Shown here: positions 19,144-26,603 of the stretch, one piece after another | Layout: each line of letters begins with the position of its first letter | How positions within the stretch are numbered: the stretch's first letter is position 1 | NCBI GenBank assembly: GCA_020632665.1 | Contig: JACKFC010000003.1 | Coordinates: 124,001-188,000 of the forward strand | Length of the DNA stretch: 64,000 bases | Origin: Deltaproteobacteria bacterium | GTDB taxonomy: Bacteria; Myxococcota_A; UBA9042 | Direction: 5' to 3' | Position numbers and translations under genes: made by a program | The notes under the pieces: model-generated | Seen by the model: the letters and a program-made list of their open reading frames with translations, nothing else | The model's database searches: none | Told to the model about the DNA's origin: nothing

Positions 19144-19306
19144 CCTCGGTCGACCGCTCTTCTACCAGGATGGGAAGGTCGCGCTGAAGCGTGTCGGGGG
19201 CCGGCAGAGTCGCGAGGAAGATAGGGAACTCCTTCGCGATCGGTCTTCGATGACAAGGGACGGACTGGGAGCGGTCTGCGGCAGCGTGCCCATCGGGAGT
19301 CTGGAC

Positions 19307-19729
19307 ATGTTCACGTTCAAGCGTTTCGCCGCGGTCGCCGTGGCCCTCGGATTTGCTCTCGCCACGACCGGTTGCGGCAAGAAGGCCGAGCCGGTTGCTG
19401 CTGCCGAGGAGAAGAAGGAAGAGGCTGCCCCCGCTGCCGAGGAGAAGGCTGGCGAGGGTGAGGCCAAGGCCGAGGAGAAGGCTGCCGAGGGTGAGGCCAA
19501 GGCTGAAGAGGCCAAGCCCGCCGAGGCCGCTCCGGCTGCCGAGGGTGAGGCCAAGCCCGCTGAGGCCGCTCCGGCTGCCGAGGGTGAGGCCAAGCCCGCC
19601 GAGGCCGCACCGGCCGCCGCGGGCGAGGCCAAGCCGGCCGAGGCCGCTCCGGCCGCCGAGGCCGCTCCGGCCGCTCCGGCCGCCGAGGCTGCTCCGGCCG
19701 CCGAGGGTGAGGCCAAGCCCGCCGAGTAA
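19307..19729 (+). CDS. Low-complexity Ala/Glu/Pro repeat lipoprotein
   Basis: This is a 140-residue lipoprotein. The signal ends in TTGC with Cys23, and GKKAEP follows. The mature chain consists almost entirely of Ala, Glu, Lys, Pro and Gly in repeats of AEGEAKPAEAAP type. The first half is Glu/Lys-rich and probably helical, and the second half is Ala/Pro-rich. No Cys, aromatic or other functional residue occurs after the lipid anchor. A physical role such as an envelope spacer or surface coat is the simplest guess. It is followed by a strong GC hairpin and then by a second lipoprotein with the same repeat. The start at 19307 is set by the signal peptide and the upstream gggag. Confidence 0.8.
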   Translation: MFTFKRFAAVAVALGFALATTGCGKKAEPVAAAEEKKEEAAPAAEEKAGEGEAKAEEKAAEGEAKAEEAKPAEAAPAAEGEAKPAEAAPAAEGEAKPAEAAPAAAGEAKPAEAAPAAEAAPAAPAAEAAPAAEGEAKPAE

Positions 19730-19754
19730 GCTCGGCGCACGCGTCAGTGACGGA

Positions 19755-19780
19755 CGGGGCGGGGGGCAACCCCCGCCCCG
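19755..19780 (+). terminator. GC-rich hairpin between the twin repeat lipoproteins
   Basis: An 11-bp perfect stem (19755-19765 with 19770-19780) closes on a gcaa tetraloop, 25 bp after the stop at 19729. The following catccttcc is only mildly T-rich. Confidence 0.6.
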
Positions 19781-19938
19781 CATCCTTCCGGCAGCCTCCT
19801 GCCGCCGTCGGGAATCCAGACCCATACAGAACGAGAAGCCTCTGCCGGGTCGACCGGGGAGGCGACCAGCGATTCCGAGTCGCGTCGACTCGGAGCGAAC
19901 TCGACCCCGCGCAGCGGGGCAGGATCAGGGAGCGAAGC

Positions 19939-20601
19939 ATGTGGAATATCGGGAAGCGCGCGGCCATCGCCGCCGCCATCTGCGCCGTCGCGGCCACCGC
20001 CTGCGGCAAGAAGGAAGAGGCCCCCAAGCCCGCCGCTGCGCCCGCCGAGGGTGAGGCCAAGGCCGCCGAGGGCGAGGCCAAGGCCGCTGAGGGCGAGGCC
20101 AAGCCGGCCGAGGGCGAGGCCAAGGCCGCCGAGGGCGAGGCCAAGCCAGCCGAGGGCGGCGCCGACAGCGAGAACCTCGCCAAGGCCAAGGCGCTCGTCG
20201 ACCGCATGGCGGGCCGCATGGAGACCATGGCCGGTGAGATCGAGGGCGCCAACGGCGACCAGGAGAAGATCAAGGCCATCGGCGAGAAGTTCAAGGAGTT
20301 CGCCGAGAAGGAGAAGGCCGAGGGTGAGGCCATCAACAAGGCGCTCTCTCCCGAGGACAAGAAGAAGATCGAGGAGTACGCCCGCGGCAAGCTGGCCCCC
20401 CTCATGGGTCGCTTCATGCAGGCGATGATGAAGGCCCGCCCGATGGCGCCTCCCGGCGCGGCTCCGGCCGAGGGTGGCGCGGCTCCGGCCGAGGGCGCCG
20501 CCGCCCCCGCGGGTGAGGCTGCTCCGGCCGCCGCCGCTCCGGCTCCCGCGGCCCCCGCGGCCGCGGTCCCGACCGGTGAGGCCCCCGAGGCCGCCAAGTA
20601 G
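19939..20601 (+). CDS. Second AEGEAK-repeat lipoprotein with helical core
   Basis: A 220-residue lipoprotein with an anchor at Cys22 (ATAC). GKKEEAPKP follows, then five copies of a seven-residue AEGEAKA/P unit. A helical, charged middle region of about 110 residues comes next (SENLAKAKALVDRMAGRMETMAGEI onward). The end is an Ala/Pro-rich tail. It is a partial paralogue of the lipoprotein at 19307, sharing the N-terminal layout and the repeat, but it adds the helical core. The start at 19939 follows GGGAG. A clear terminator lies 20 bp after the stop, so the pair could be transcribed separately or together. No enzymatic motif is present. Confidence 0.8.
   Translation: MWNIGKRAAIAAAICAVAATACGKKEEAPKPAAAPAEGEAKAAEGEAKAAEGEAKPAEGEAKAAEGEAKPAEGGADSENLAKAKALVDRMAGRMETMAGEIEGANGDQEKIKAIGEKFKEFAEKEKAEGEAINKALSPEDKKKIEEYARGKLAPLMGRFMQAMMKARPMAPPGAAPAEGGAAPAEGAAAPAGEAAPAAAAPAPAAPAAAVPTGEAPEAAK
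20044..20148 (+). repeat. Five tandem 21-nt repeats
   Basis: Units begin at 20044, 20065, 20086, 20107 and 20128. Each reads approximately gccgagggcgaggccaag plus one codon and encodes AEGEAKA or AEGEAKP. The near identity at the nucleotide level suggests recent expansion. Confidence 0.85.
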
Positions 20602-20621
20602 GCGCACAGCCTGCAACAGTC

Positions 20622-20664
20622 GCGAGGGGCGCGTCGGCGATGCCGGCGCGCCCCTCGCCGTTTT
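20622..20664 (+). terminator. Intrinsic terminator
   Basis: A 12-bp stem (gcgaggggcgcg at 20622-20633 with cgcgcccctcgc at 20647-20658), with further pairing possible in the loop, is followed by cgtttt. It closes the lipoprotein transcript. Confidence 0.85.
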
Positions 20665-20722
20665 GCCGCAACGGTGGTATCGGTGAGCCGCCGCGGCGAC
20701 GCTGCCGCGCGGAGAGCGCACC

Positions 20723-21421
20723 ATGGACAAGGTCTTCGAAAGCGCCGAGGCCGCCATCTTCGATCTGGCGGACGGTGCCACCATCCTCGTCTCGGGCTTC
20801 GGCTTGTGCGGCAACCCCGAGAACCTGATCACCGCGCTGCGCGATCGCGGCAGCCGCGGTCTCACCATCGTCTCGAACAACGCCGGCGTCACCGACGACG
20901 GCCTGGGCGTGCTGCTGCAGAGCCGGCAGGTGCGCAAGATGGTCTCGAGCTACGTCGGTGAGAACAAAGAGTTCGAGCGGCAGTTCCTGGCCGGCGAGCT
21001 CGAGGTCGAACTCAATCCGCAGGGCACGCTGGCCGAGCGGATCCGCGCCGGCGGAGCCGGAATTCCGGCCTTCTTCACCCCGACCGGCTACGGCACCGTC
21101 GTGGCCGAGGGCAAGGAGACCCGCGAAATCGGCGGCCGGATGTGCGTCCTCGAGCAAGCGATCCGCGGCGATTTCGCCTTCGTCAAAGCCTGGAAGGGCG
21201 ACCGCTGGGGCAACCTCGTCTTCCGCAAGACCGCCCGCAACTTCGCCCCGATGATGGCGTCCGCCGGGATGATCACCATCGCCGAGGTCGAGGAGCTGGT
21301 CGAACCCGGCGAGCTCGACCCGGATCAGATCCACACGCCCGGCATCTACGTGCAACGCATCTTCGAAGGCAAACGCCACCGCAAGCCGATCGAACAGCGC
21401 ACGGTGCGACCCCGGCCGTGA
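20723..21421 (+). CDS. CoA-transferase subunit A (3-oxoacid CoA-transferase type)
   Basis: This 232-residue protein matches the A subunit of two-chain succinyl-CoA:3-ketoacid or acetate CoA-transferases. It carries the family signature DGATILVSGFGLCGNPENLI, and later KAWKGDRWGNLVFRKTARNF and TPTGYGT. The A subunit forms part of the CoA site, but the catalytic Glu is on the B subunit. No B-subunit gene follows, because the next frame overlaps by 4 bp and encodes an amidohydrolase lipoprotein. The enzyme therefore needs a partner encoded elsewhere. A thiolase 10 kb away (31080) could share the same ketone-body or acyl-CoA pathway. The ATG at 20723 is preceded by GGAGAG. Confidence 0.9.
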   Translation: MDKVFESAEAAIFDLADGATILVSGFGLCGNPENLITALRDRGSRGLTIVSNNAGVTDDGLGVLLQSRQVRKMVSSYVGENKEFERQFLAGELEVELNPQGTLAERIRAGGAGIPAFFTPTGYGTVVAEGKETREIGGRMCVLEQAIRGDFAFVKAWKGDRWGNLVFRKTARNFAPMMASAGMITIAEVEELVEPGELDPDQIHTPGIYVQRIFEGKRHRKPIEQRTVRPRP

Positions 21422-22626
21422 GTCGGCTGCTCCTCGCGCTGCTCGTCGCGTTCGGCCTCGCCACGGGCTGCACCCGGCCCACCGCCGAGCCCAGCGCGCC
21501 GACCGAGCCGGCCGTCGCCACGCCACAGCCCCGCAAGACCGCGACCGTTCGCCCCGGTTACCAGCGCCCGCTGCTGGTCGATGTGCACGGTCACGTCTCG
21601 ATCTACGGCGTCTGGCGCATCGAGCGCATCCTCGCCGACGTCGGCATCGGCGCGATCATCAACCTCTCCGGCGGCTCGGGACGCGGCGACGGCCGGGCCT
21701 GGATCCTGTCGCGCGTGCTCGCGGAGCGCCTCGACGGCCGGGTGTTGAATTTCGTCAACGTCGACTGGCAGGGCTGCTGCGATCCGGCCTGGGGGGCGCG
21801 CGAAGCCGCGCGGATCCGCCGTGCGGTCGAGGAATTCGACTTCCGCGGCCTGAAGATCAGCAAGGCCCTGGGGCTCGGCGTCCGCGACAGCGAGGGCACG
21901 CTCGTCGCCGTCGACGACCCGCGCATCGACCCGCTCTGGCGCGCCGCCGGCGAGCTCGGCATCCCGGTCGCGATCCACATCGCCGACCCCAAGGCCTTCT
22001 GGCTGCCCCCGACTGCCGACAACGAGCGCTATGCCGAGCTCTCCGTTCACCCGAGTTGGTCGTGGTACGACCGCGGCGTGCCCGCTTGGGGCGCGATGCT
22101 CGACGCCGGCGAACGCCTCTTCGCCCGCCACCCGAAGACGACCTTCATCGCCGTCCACTTCGGCAACGCCGCCGAAGAGCCCGCTCGGGTCGAGAAGATG
22201 CTGCAGCGCCTGCCCAACGTCTGGATCGACATCTCGGCGCGGGTCGGTGAGTTCGGCCGCCATCCGCCGGCGACGATTCGTGCGTTCTTCGAGCGCTTCT
22301 CCGACCGCATCCTCTTCGGTACCGATATCGGCATCGGCGACGATTACCTGATGCTCGGCAGCAACGGCGCCGAAATCCCCGAGATGAAGGACGTCGTGCC
22401 CTTCTACGACGCGCACTTCCGCTACCTCGAAGGCGATCAGCGGCAGATCGACCATCCGAGCCCGATCCAAGGCAATTGGAAGGTCGACGCCATCGCCTTG
22501 CCCGACGCCATCCTCGACAAGGTCTACCGCGGCAACGCCGTCAGGCTCTTCGACCTCGATCCCGAGACGCTCAAGCCCCGCCCGCGTCGTCCGGCGTCGC
22601 CACCCGGGGCAACGCCAACGCCCTGA
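21418..22626 (+). CDS. Amidohydrolase-2 family lipoprotein
   Basis: A 402-residue protein from a GTG that overlaps the CoA-transferase stop by 4 bp. The signal peptide ends in ATGC with Cys18, so the enzyme is exported and lipid-anchored. The TIM-barrel metal-site pattern of amidohydrolase family 2 is visible: VDVHGHV near residue 46, AIHIADP, FIAVHFGN and LFGTDIG, giving His/His, His, His and Asp ligands. Family members hydrolyse or decarboxylate small cyclic or aromatic substrates. An exported version is less usual and the substrate is unknown. The C-terminus overlaps the convergent minus-strand gene by 56 bp. Confidence 0.82.
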   Translation: MSRLLLALLVAFGLATGCTRPTAEPSAPTEPAVATPQPRKTATVRPGYQRPLLVDVHGHVSIYGVWRIERILADVGIGAIINLSGGSGRGDGRAWILSRVLAERLDGRVLNFVNVDWQGCCDPAWGAREAARIRRAVEEFDFRGLKISKALGLGVRDSEGTLVAVDDPRIDPLWRAAGELGIPVAIHIADPKAFWLPPTADNERYAELSVHPSWSWYDRGVPAWGAMLDAGERLFARHPKTTFIAVHFGNAAEEPARVEKMLQRLPNVWIDISARVGEFGRHPPATIRAFFERFSDRILFGTDIGIGDDYLMLGSNGAEIPEMKDVVPFYDAHFRYLEGDQRQIDHPSPIQGNWKVDAIALPDAILDKVYRGNAVRLFDLDPETLKPRPRRPASPPGATPTP

Positions 22627-23236
22627 CACCCGCCAACTCGCGGCGCAGCCGGGCCGCGTCGAATTCGGCCGGGCCGACGAAATCGGGGTGGTCGCGCAGC
22701 AGCGTCTCGAATTGCGCGATCAGGTCCTGGACCACGCTCGCGTCGACGCCGCCAGCGCGCAATCCGCCGCGGCCGTCCGAGAGCAAGATCCAGCGCAGGT
22801 AGCCGAGCGCGAAGCGGGTCTCCGCCGCGGTCGGCGCTGCCCGGTAGAGCCGGTCGACCACGCCCCGCAGCACCTCGAAGCGATCGCCGAGCGCGCCGGA
22901 TTGCACCGTCCGCACCACCGCTTCGATGACCAACCTGCGCGCCCCGGCGCGGTCGCGCAGGCTGGCGTCGTCTTGTCGCGACGCGAGCTGCAACAACGCC
23001 GTGGCGGCTGGTTCCGGCCCTTCGATCGTGCTCAACGTCGTCCAGATCTCGCCGAGGACCTGATGATCGGCGGCGGCGTCCGCCCCCAAGCTGCGCTCGC
23101 GCAACAGCAGCCCCGGAGGTGTCGCTTCGGGTGCGCCGAACGCCGTCTTCGCCGCCGGCTCGTGCTCGCAGCCGAGCTGCACCGTCGCCACGGCACAGAC
23201 GCCGAGCAGCCCAGCCACGGCGCGGCGGCGGATCAC
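22571..23236 (-). CDS. Helical lipoprotein of unknown function
   Basis: A 221-residue protein read from a GTG at 23236 that overlaps the folK stop by 4 bp. The signal is basic and hydrophobic with a lipobox VQLGC, Cys23. The mature chain is mostly helical, with leucine-rich segments such as LIAQFETLLRDHP. No known domain is recognised. Third-position GC and the start overlap support it as a real gene even though its last 56 bp lie opposite the end of the amidohydrolase gene. Coupling to folK is probably positional rather than functional. Confidence 0.7.
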   Translation of the reverse strand: MIRRRAVAGLLGVCAVATVQLGCEHEPAAKTAFGAPEATPPGLLLRERSLGADAAADHQVLGEIWTTLSTIEGPEPAATALLQLASRQDDASLRDRAGARRLVIEAVVRTVQSGALGDRFEVLRGVVDRLYRAAPTAAETRFALGYLRWILLSDGRGGLRAGGVDASVVQDLIAQFETLLRDHPDFVGPAEFDAARLRRELAGVRALALPRVATPDDAGGA

Positions 23237-23730
23237 CACGGCAGCACCGAGGCGCGGTCGGCAGGCGGCAAGTCGGCGAGCAGGTCGTTCGGGGTCACGC
23301 CCAGGCGCGGGTGGCGCCAATCGGCGCAGAGCTCGGCCAGCGGGCGCAGCACGAAGGCGCGTCGGTGGGCGCGCGGGTGCGGCAGCTCGAGTCCCTCTTG
23401 CTGCATGATCGCGCCTCCCCAATCGATCAGGTCCAGGTCGAGGGGACGGCTGCCGTGATGCCCCTCACGCTCGCGATCGCGGCCGAAGCGGCGCTCGATC
23501 GCGTGGAGCACGGCGAGCGTCTCCGTCGCGCCGGCGGTCGTATAGCCGAGGCCCACCGCGTTCGCAAAGTCGGGTCCGCTGGCGCCTTCTGCCGGCGCGG
23601 AGCGGAAGATCGAGGAGAGGAGGGGGTGTTGCAGCTGCAGCGCCGTGCAGACTTCGGTCCACGCGGCGTCGAGTTGACGGGCCGGCGTGCCGAGGTTGGC
23701 GCCCAGGGCGATCACCACGCGTCGGTTCAC
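23233..23730 (-). CDS. folK: FolK, 6-hydroxymethyl-7,8-dihydropterin pyrophosphokinase
   Basis: A 165-residue cytosolic enzyme of folate synthesis that transfers pyrophosphate from ATP to 6-hydroxymethyl-dihydropterin. Family landmarks are the start VVIALGANLG, the FRSAPAEGASGPDFANAV region, and the signature GSRPLDLDLIDW that binds metal and ATP. PHPRAHRRAFVLRPLAEL follows near the end. The GTG at 23730 is chosen because the conserved strand begins five codons later and GGAGG-like sequence precedes it. The gene is divergent from the DsbA-like lipoprotein, with 102 bp between starts, and its stop overlaps the next gene. Confidence 0.95.
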   Translation of the reverse strand: MNRRVVIALGANLGTPARQLDAAWTEVCTALQLQHPLLSSIFRSAPAEGASGPDFANAVGLGYTTAGATETLAVLHAIERRFGRDREREGHHGSRPLDLDLIDWGGAIMQQEGLELPHPRAHRRAFVLRPLAELCADWRHPRLGVTPNDLLADLPPADRASVLPW

Positions 23731-23832
23731 CGTCGGGGCCTCCGTCCATGGCAGACCTCGCGCCCTTGCGCCCGATCTGCCGCGGCCGCATCCTAACGAC
23801 CCCCCGTTCGGGGGCAAGCCGTGGAGGTGAAC

Positions 23833-24900
23833 GTGTCCATCCCCCGTCTCCTGATCGCCAGCTTCCTGGCCGTCGCGCTGCTCGGTTGCGACAAGGCTGC
23901 GGAGCCTCAGCCCCAGATCAAGCCCGCCGCGCCGGCGCCCGAAGCGCGTCCGCCGGCGACGCCGCCCGCCGCCGTGCCGGCCGCCGAGGGCGCTGCCGCC
24001 GAGAAGGCCGCGGACAAGGCGACCGCCAGGGCGGATCCGGCCAAGGACGAGCTGCCCGGCGTCGACACCAAGGACCTCGATCCCTCCGAGAAGAAGGTCC
24101 TGCTCGAGATCCTCGACGAGCAGTTCTGCCCCTGCGGCAAGTCGCGCAACTTCCGTGCCTCGCTCTCCGCTGGCGATTGCGCCCTCGCCTCGCGCTTGGC
24201 CCGCTTCGTCGTGCACAAGCTGCAGCAGGGCTACGGCAAGCGGAAGATCGTCGGGCTGCTGCTGCGCGAGGTCGAGCGCCTGAACACCGTGGCGCGCGTC
24301 GACACCAGCAAGGCGCCGCGCCTGGGCCCGGCCGACGCCAAGGTCTCGGTGGTCGTCTTCTCCGATTTCGAATGCCCCTTCTGCCGCCGCGCCGCCGCGC
24401 CGGTGAAGAAGCTGCAGCAGCACTACAAGGTCGCGGTCTACTACCTGCACTACCCCCTGCGCGCCGCGCATCCGCATGCCGAGGGGGCCGCCCGCGCCGC
24501 CTGGGCCGCGCAGCAGCAAGGCAAGTTCTGGGAGATGCACGACGCGCTCTTCGCCCACGCCCCCGAGCTCGACTGGGATCACGTCAAGGACTACGCGAAG
24601 AAGATCGGCCTCGATCTCGCGCGCTTCGAAGCTGACGTGAAGGGTGAGAAGAGCAAAGCCGCGGTCGACGCGGACTACGAGCAGGGCCGCAAGGCCGGCG
24701 TCGACGGGACCCCGACCTACTACGTCAACGGCCGCCGCGCCGAGACGATCGAGCAGCTGCAGGACGGCATCCGCGAGCAGCTCGGCATCGCCGGGGTGAA
24801 GGACCTGCCGGCCGCGATCGATGTCAGCGCCGTCGAAGGAGACCTCGACGCCGGCGACCCTGGTGCCGCTCCCGAGACCGTCCCGACGGCGGCGCACTGA
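23833..24900 (+). CDS. DsbA-family thioredoxin-fold lipoprotein
   Basis: A 355-residue lipoprotein starting at the GTG at 23833, five bases after a strong GGAGG. The anchor is Cys19 (LLGCDK). Asp at the second mature position would mean inner-membrane retention under the enterobacterial Lol rule, which may not hold in this phylum. After an Ala/Pro/Lys linker comes a small helical domain with CPCGKSRNF and a later Cys. The DsbA-like thioredoxin fold has the active site FSDFECPFCRRAAAP (Cys181-Pro-Phe-Cys184) and cis-Pro in GTPTYYVNGR. Its likely role is disulfide formation or exchange in envelope proteins, which fits the many Cys-rich proteins encoded nearby. The stop lies 2 bp before yicC. 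Confidence 0.88.
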   Translation: MSIPRLLIASFLAVALLGCDKAAEPQPQIKPAAPAPEARPPATPPAAVPAAEGAAAEKAADKATARADPAKDELPGVDTKDLDPSEKKVLLEILDEQFCPCGKSRNFRASLSAGDCALASRLARFVVHKLQQGYGKRKIVGLLLREVERLNTVARVDTSKAPRLGPADAKVSVVVFSDFECPFCRRAAAPVKKLQQHYKVAVYYLHYPLRAAHPHAEGAARAAWAAQQQGKFWEMHDALFAHAPELDWDHVKDYAKKIGLDLARFEADVKGEKSKAAVDADYEQGRKAGVDGTPTYYVNGRRAETIEQLQDGIREQLGIAGVKDLPAAIDVSAVEGDLDAGDPGAAPETVPTAAH

Positions 24901-24902
24901 TC

Positions 24903-25778
24903 ATGCCCGCATCGATGACCGGCTTCGGCGTCGGCCAGGCCGAGAACGCCGGCGTGCAGGCGCGCGTCGAGCTGCGCAGCGTCAACCATCGCAACCTCGA
25001 CCCACGCTTTCGCATGCCGTCCTCGCTCGGCGCGCTGCAGGCGCCGTGGACCGAACGCCTGCGCGAGAGCCTGGGCCGAGGCCACATCGAGGTCTCGGTC
25101 GATGTGCAACGCCGCGCCGACCTGCCGCCCGAGATCCGCGTCGACCACGCCCTGGCCGGCGCTTGGCATCGCGCCCTGAGCGATCTGGCGGGTGCGCTCG
25201 CGCTCGAGCCGACCGTCCCGTTGACGACGCTGATCGCCCAGCCGGGGGTCGTCACCGTGCAACGGCCGGAAGAAGATGCCGAGGCCAGCGCCGCCGCCGC
25301 CGGCGCAGCATTCGAGGCCGCGCTGCAGGGCCTGATGCAGACCCGCGCCGAGGAAGGGGCCCGATTGGTCGAAGACCTCCTCGCCCGGGTCGACGCCATC
25401 GACGCGCTGCGCGGCGAGGTCGAGGCGCTCGCGGGCGAAGCCCTGCCAGCCGCACGCGAGCGGCTCCGCAGCCGCGTCGCCGACGCGCTCGACGGCGCCA
25501 CGCTCGATCCGGCCCGACTCGAAGCCGAGATCGTGCTGATCGCCGACCGCAGCGACGTGACCGAAGAGGTCGTCCGCCTCGGCGGTCACCTGCTCGCCTG
25601 CCGCGCCGCGCTGGTGGAAGAGACGCCGGGCCGCAAGCTGGGCTTCCTGGTCCAGGAGCTGCTGCGCGAGGTCAACACCATCGGCAGCAAGGCCGGCGCG
25701 TTGGCGATCACCGAGCGCGTGGTCGCGGCGAAGGTCGAGATCGAGAAAGTCCGCGAGCAGGTCCTCAACCTGGCCTGA
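24903..25778 (+). CDS. yicC: YicC-family endoribonuclease
   Basis: This 291-residue protein matches YicC/YloC: the N-terminal SMTGFG motif, LRSVNHRNLDPRFRMP, and the C-terminal DUF1732 segment with EAEIVLIADRSDVTEEVVRL and KLGFLVQELLREVNTIGSKA. YicC proteins are metal-dependent endoribonucleases implicated in small-RNA turnover. The ATG at 24903 is two bases after the DsbA-like stop. A second ATG at 24915 starts exactly at MTGFG, the usual family start, and is possible. yicC next to gmk is a widely conserved arrangement and confirms the call. Confidence 0.93.
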   Translation: MPASMTGFGVGQAENAGVQARVELRSVNHRNLDPRFRMPSSLGALQAPWTERLRESLGRGHIEVSVDVQRRADLPPEIRVDHALAGAWHRALSDLAGALALEPTVPLTTLIAQPGVVTVQRPEEDAEASAAAAGAAFEAALQGLMQTRAEEGARLVEDLLARVDAIDALRGEVEALAGEALPAARERLRSRVADALDGATLDPARLEAEIVLIADRSDVTEEVVRLGGHLLACRAALVEETPGRKLGFLVQELLREVNTIGSKAGALAITERVVAAKVEIEKVREQVLNLA

Positions 25779-25789
25779 TGGGAGAAGCG

Positions 25790-26527
25790 ATGCAGCGCTC
25801 GGGTGAAGCCGGCTCCGTTCGACTCGCCGCCCTCGGTGGCGGCAAGCGCAGCGCGACCGCGCGCCTGGTGGTCCTGGTCGGTCCCGCCGGCGCCGGCAAG
25901 ACGACGCTGGCGCACCGGTTGATCGACGCTGCGCCCGCCCGCCGGGCCTTCTCGGTCAGTCACACGACGCGCGCGATGCGGCGTGGTGAGCAAGACGGCG
26001 TGGACTACCACTTCGTCGAGCGCGCTGCCTTCGAGGCGCGGATCGCCGCCGGCGGCTTCGTCGAATTTGCCGAGGTGCACGGCAACCTCTACGGCACGTC
26101 CTATGCCGCGATCGAGTCGCACCTCGCCGCTGGCCGCGACGTCCTCTTCGACGTGGATATCGTCGGCGCCACTGCGCTCTACGAGGCGTTTCCGGACCGC
26201 ACGCGGCTGATCTTCATCACGCCGCCGGATTGGACCGCGCTCTGTGCCCGCCTGGAGGCGCGCGGCAGCGAGACGCCCGAGACGCTGCGCCGCCGGCTGC
26301 GGACCGCGCGGGCCGAGTTGGACGCGGTGCTCACGCAGCTCGAAGCCGGCTTGCCGTGGGATCTGCTCTGCAACGACGTCGTCGACCTCGCCGTCGCCGA
26401 CCTCGAGGCCACGCTCTCGCGGCCGCGTGGGCAATTCGTCGCCGCCGACCTCGCGCGTGTGCAGCGCATGGCAGGCGACGCAGCCGCCGATTCCCGCGCC
26501 GATCCCCTCGCCGATCCCGACCCTTGA
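25790..26527 (+). CDS. gmk: Guanylate kinase
   Basis: A 245-residue enzyme phosphorylating GMP to GDP. Walker A is VGPAGAGKTTL (31-39 core), Ala replacing the usual Ser after GP. The GMP-binding segments follow: SHTTRAMRRGEQDGVDYHFV, FVEFAEVHGNLYGTSYAAIE and VLFDVDIVGA. The ATG at 25790 has GGGAGAAG at ideal spacing and is preferred. An ATG at 25778 overlapping the yicC stop by one base would add four residues. It is longer than E. coli Gmk at both ends, with an extra 20 or so residues before the P-loop and an acidic tail. Confidence 0.93.
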   Translation: MQRSGEAGSVRLAALGGGKRSATARLVVLVGPAGAGKTTLAHRLIDAAPARRAFSVSHTTRAMRRGEQDGVDYHFVERAAFEARIAAGGFVEFAEVHGNLYGTSYAAIESHLAAGRDVLFDVDIVGATALYEAFPDRTRLIFITPPDWTALCARLEARGSETPETLRRRLRTARAELDAVLTQLEAGLPWDLLCNDVVDLAVADLEATLSRPRGQFVAADLARVQRMAGDAAADSRADPLADPDP

Positions 26528-26603
26528 CCGGCCCCTTTGCCAGCCCGTAGCTTGCCGGCCCGCCGCGCCACGCCAGCGCACCCTTCACGCCACAGGAGCC
26601 GCC

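Noticed and set aside
20044..20148. CRISPR or minisatellite of non-coding type
   Set aside because: Units of 21 nt are contiguous and maintain the reading frame of a lipoprotein.
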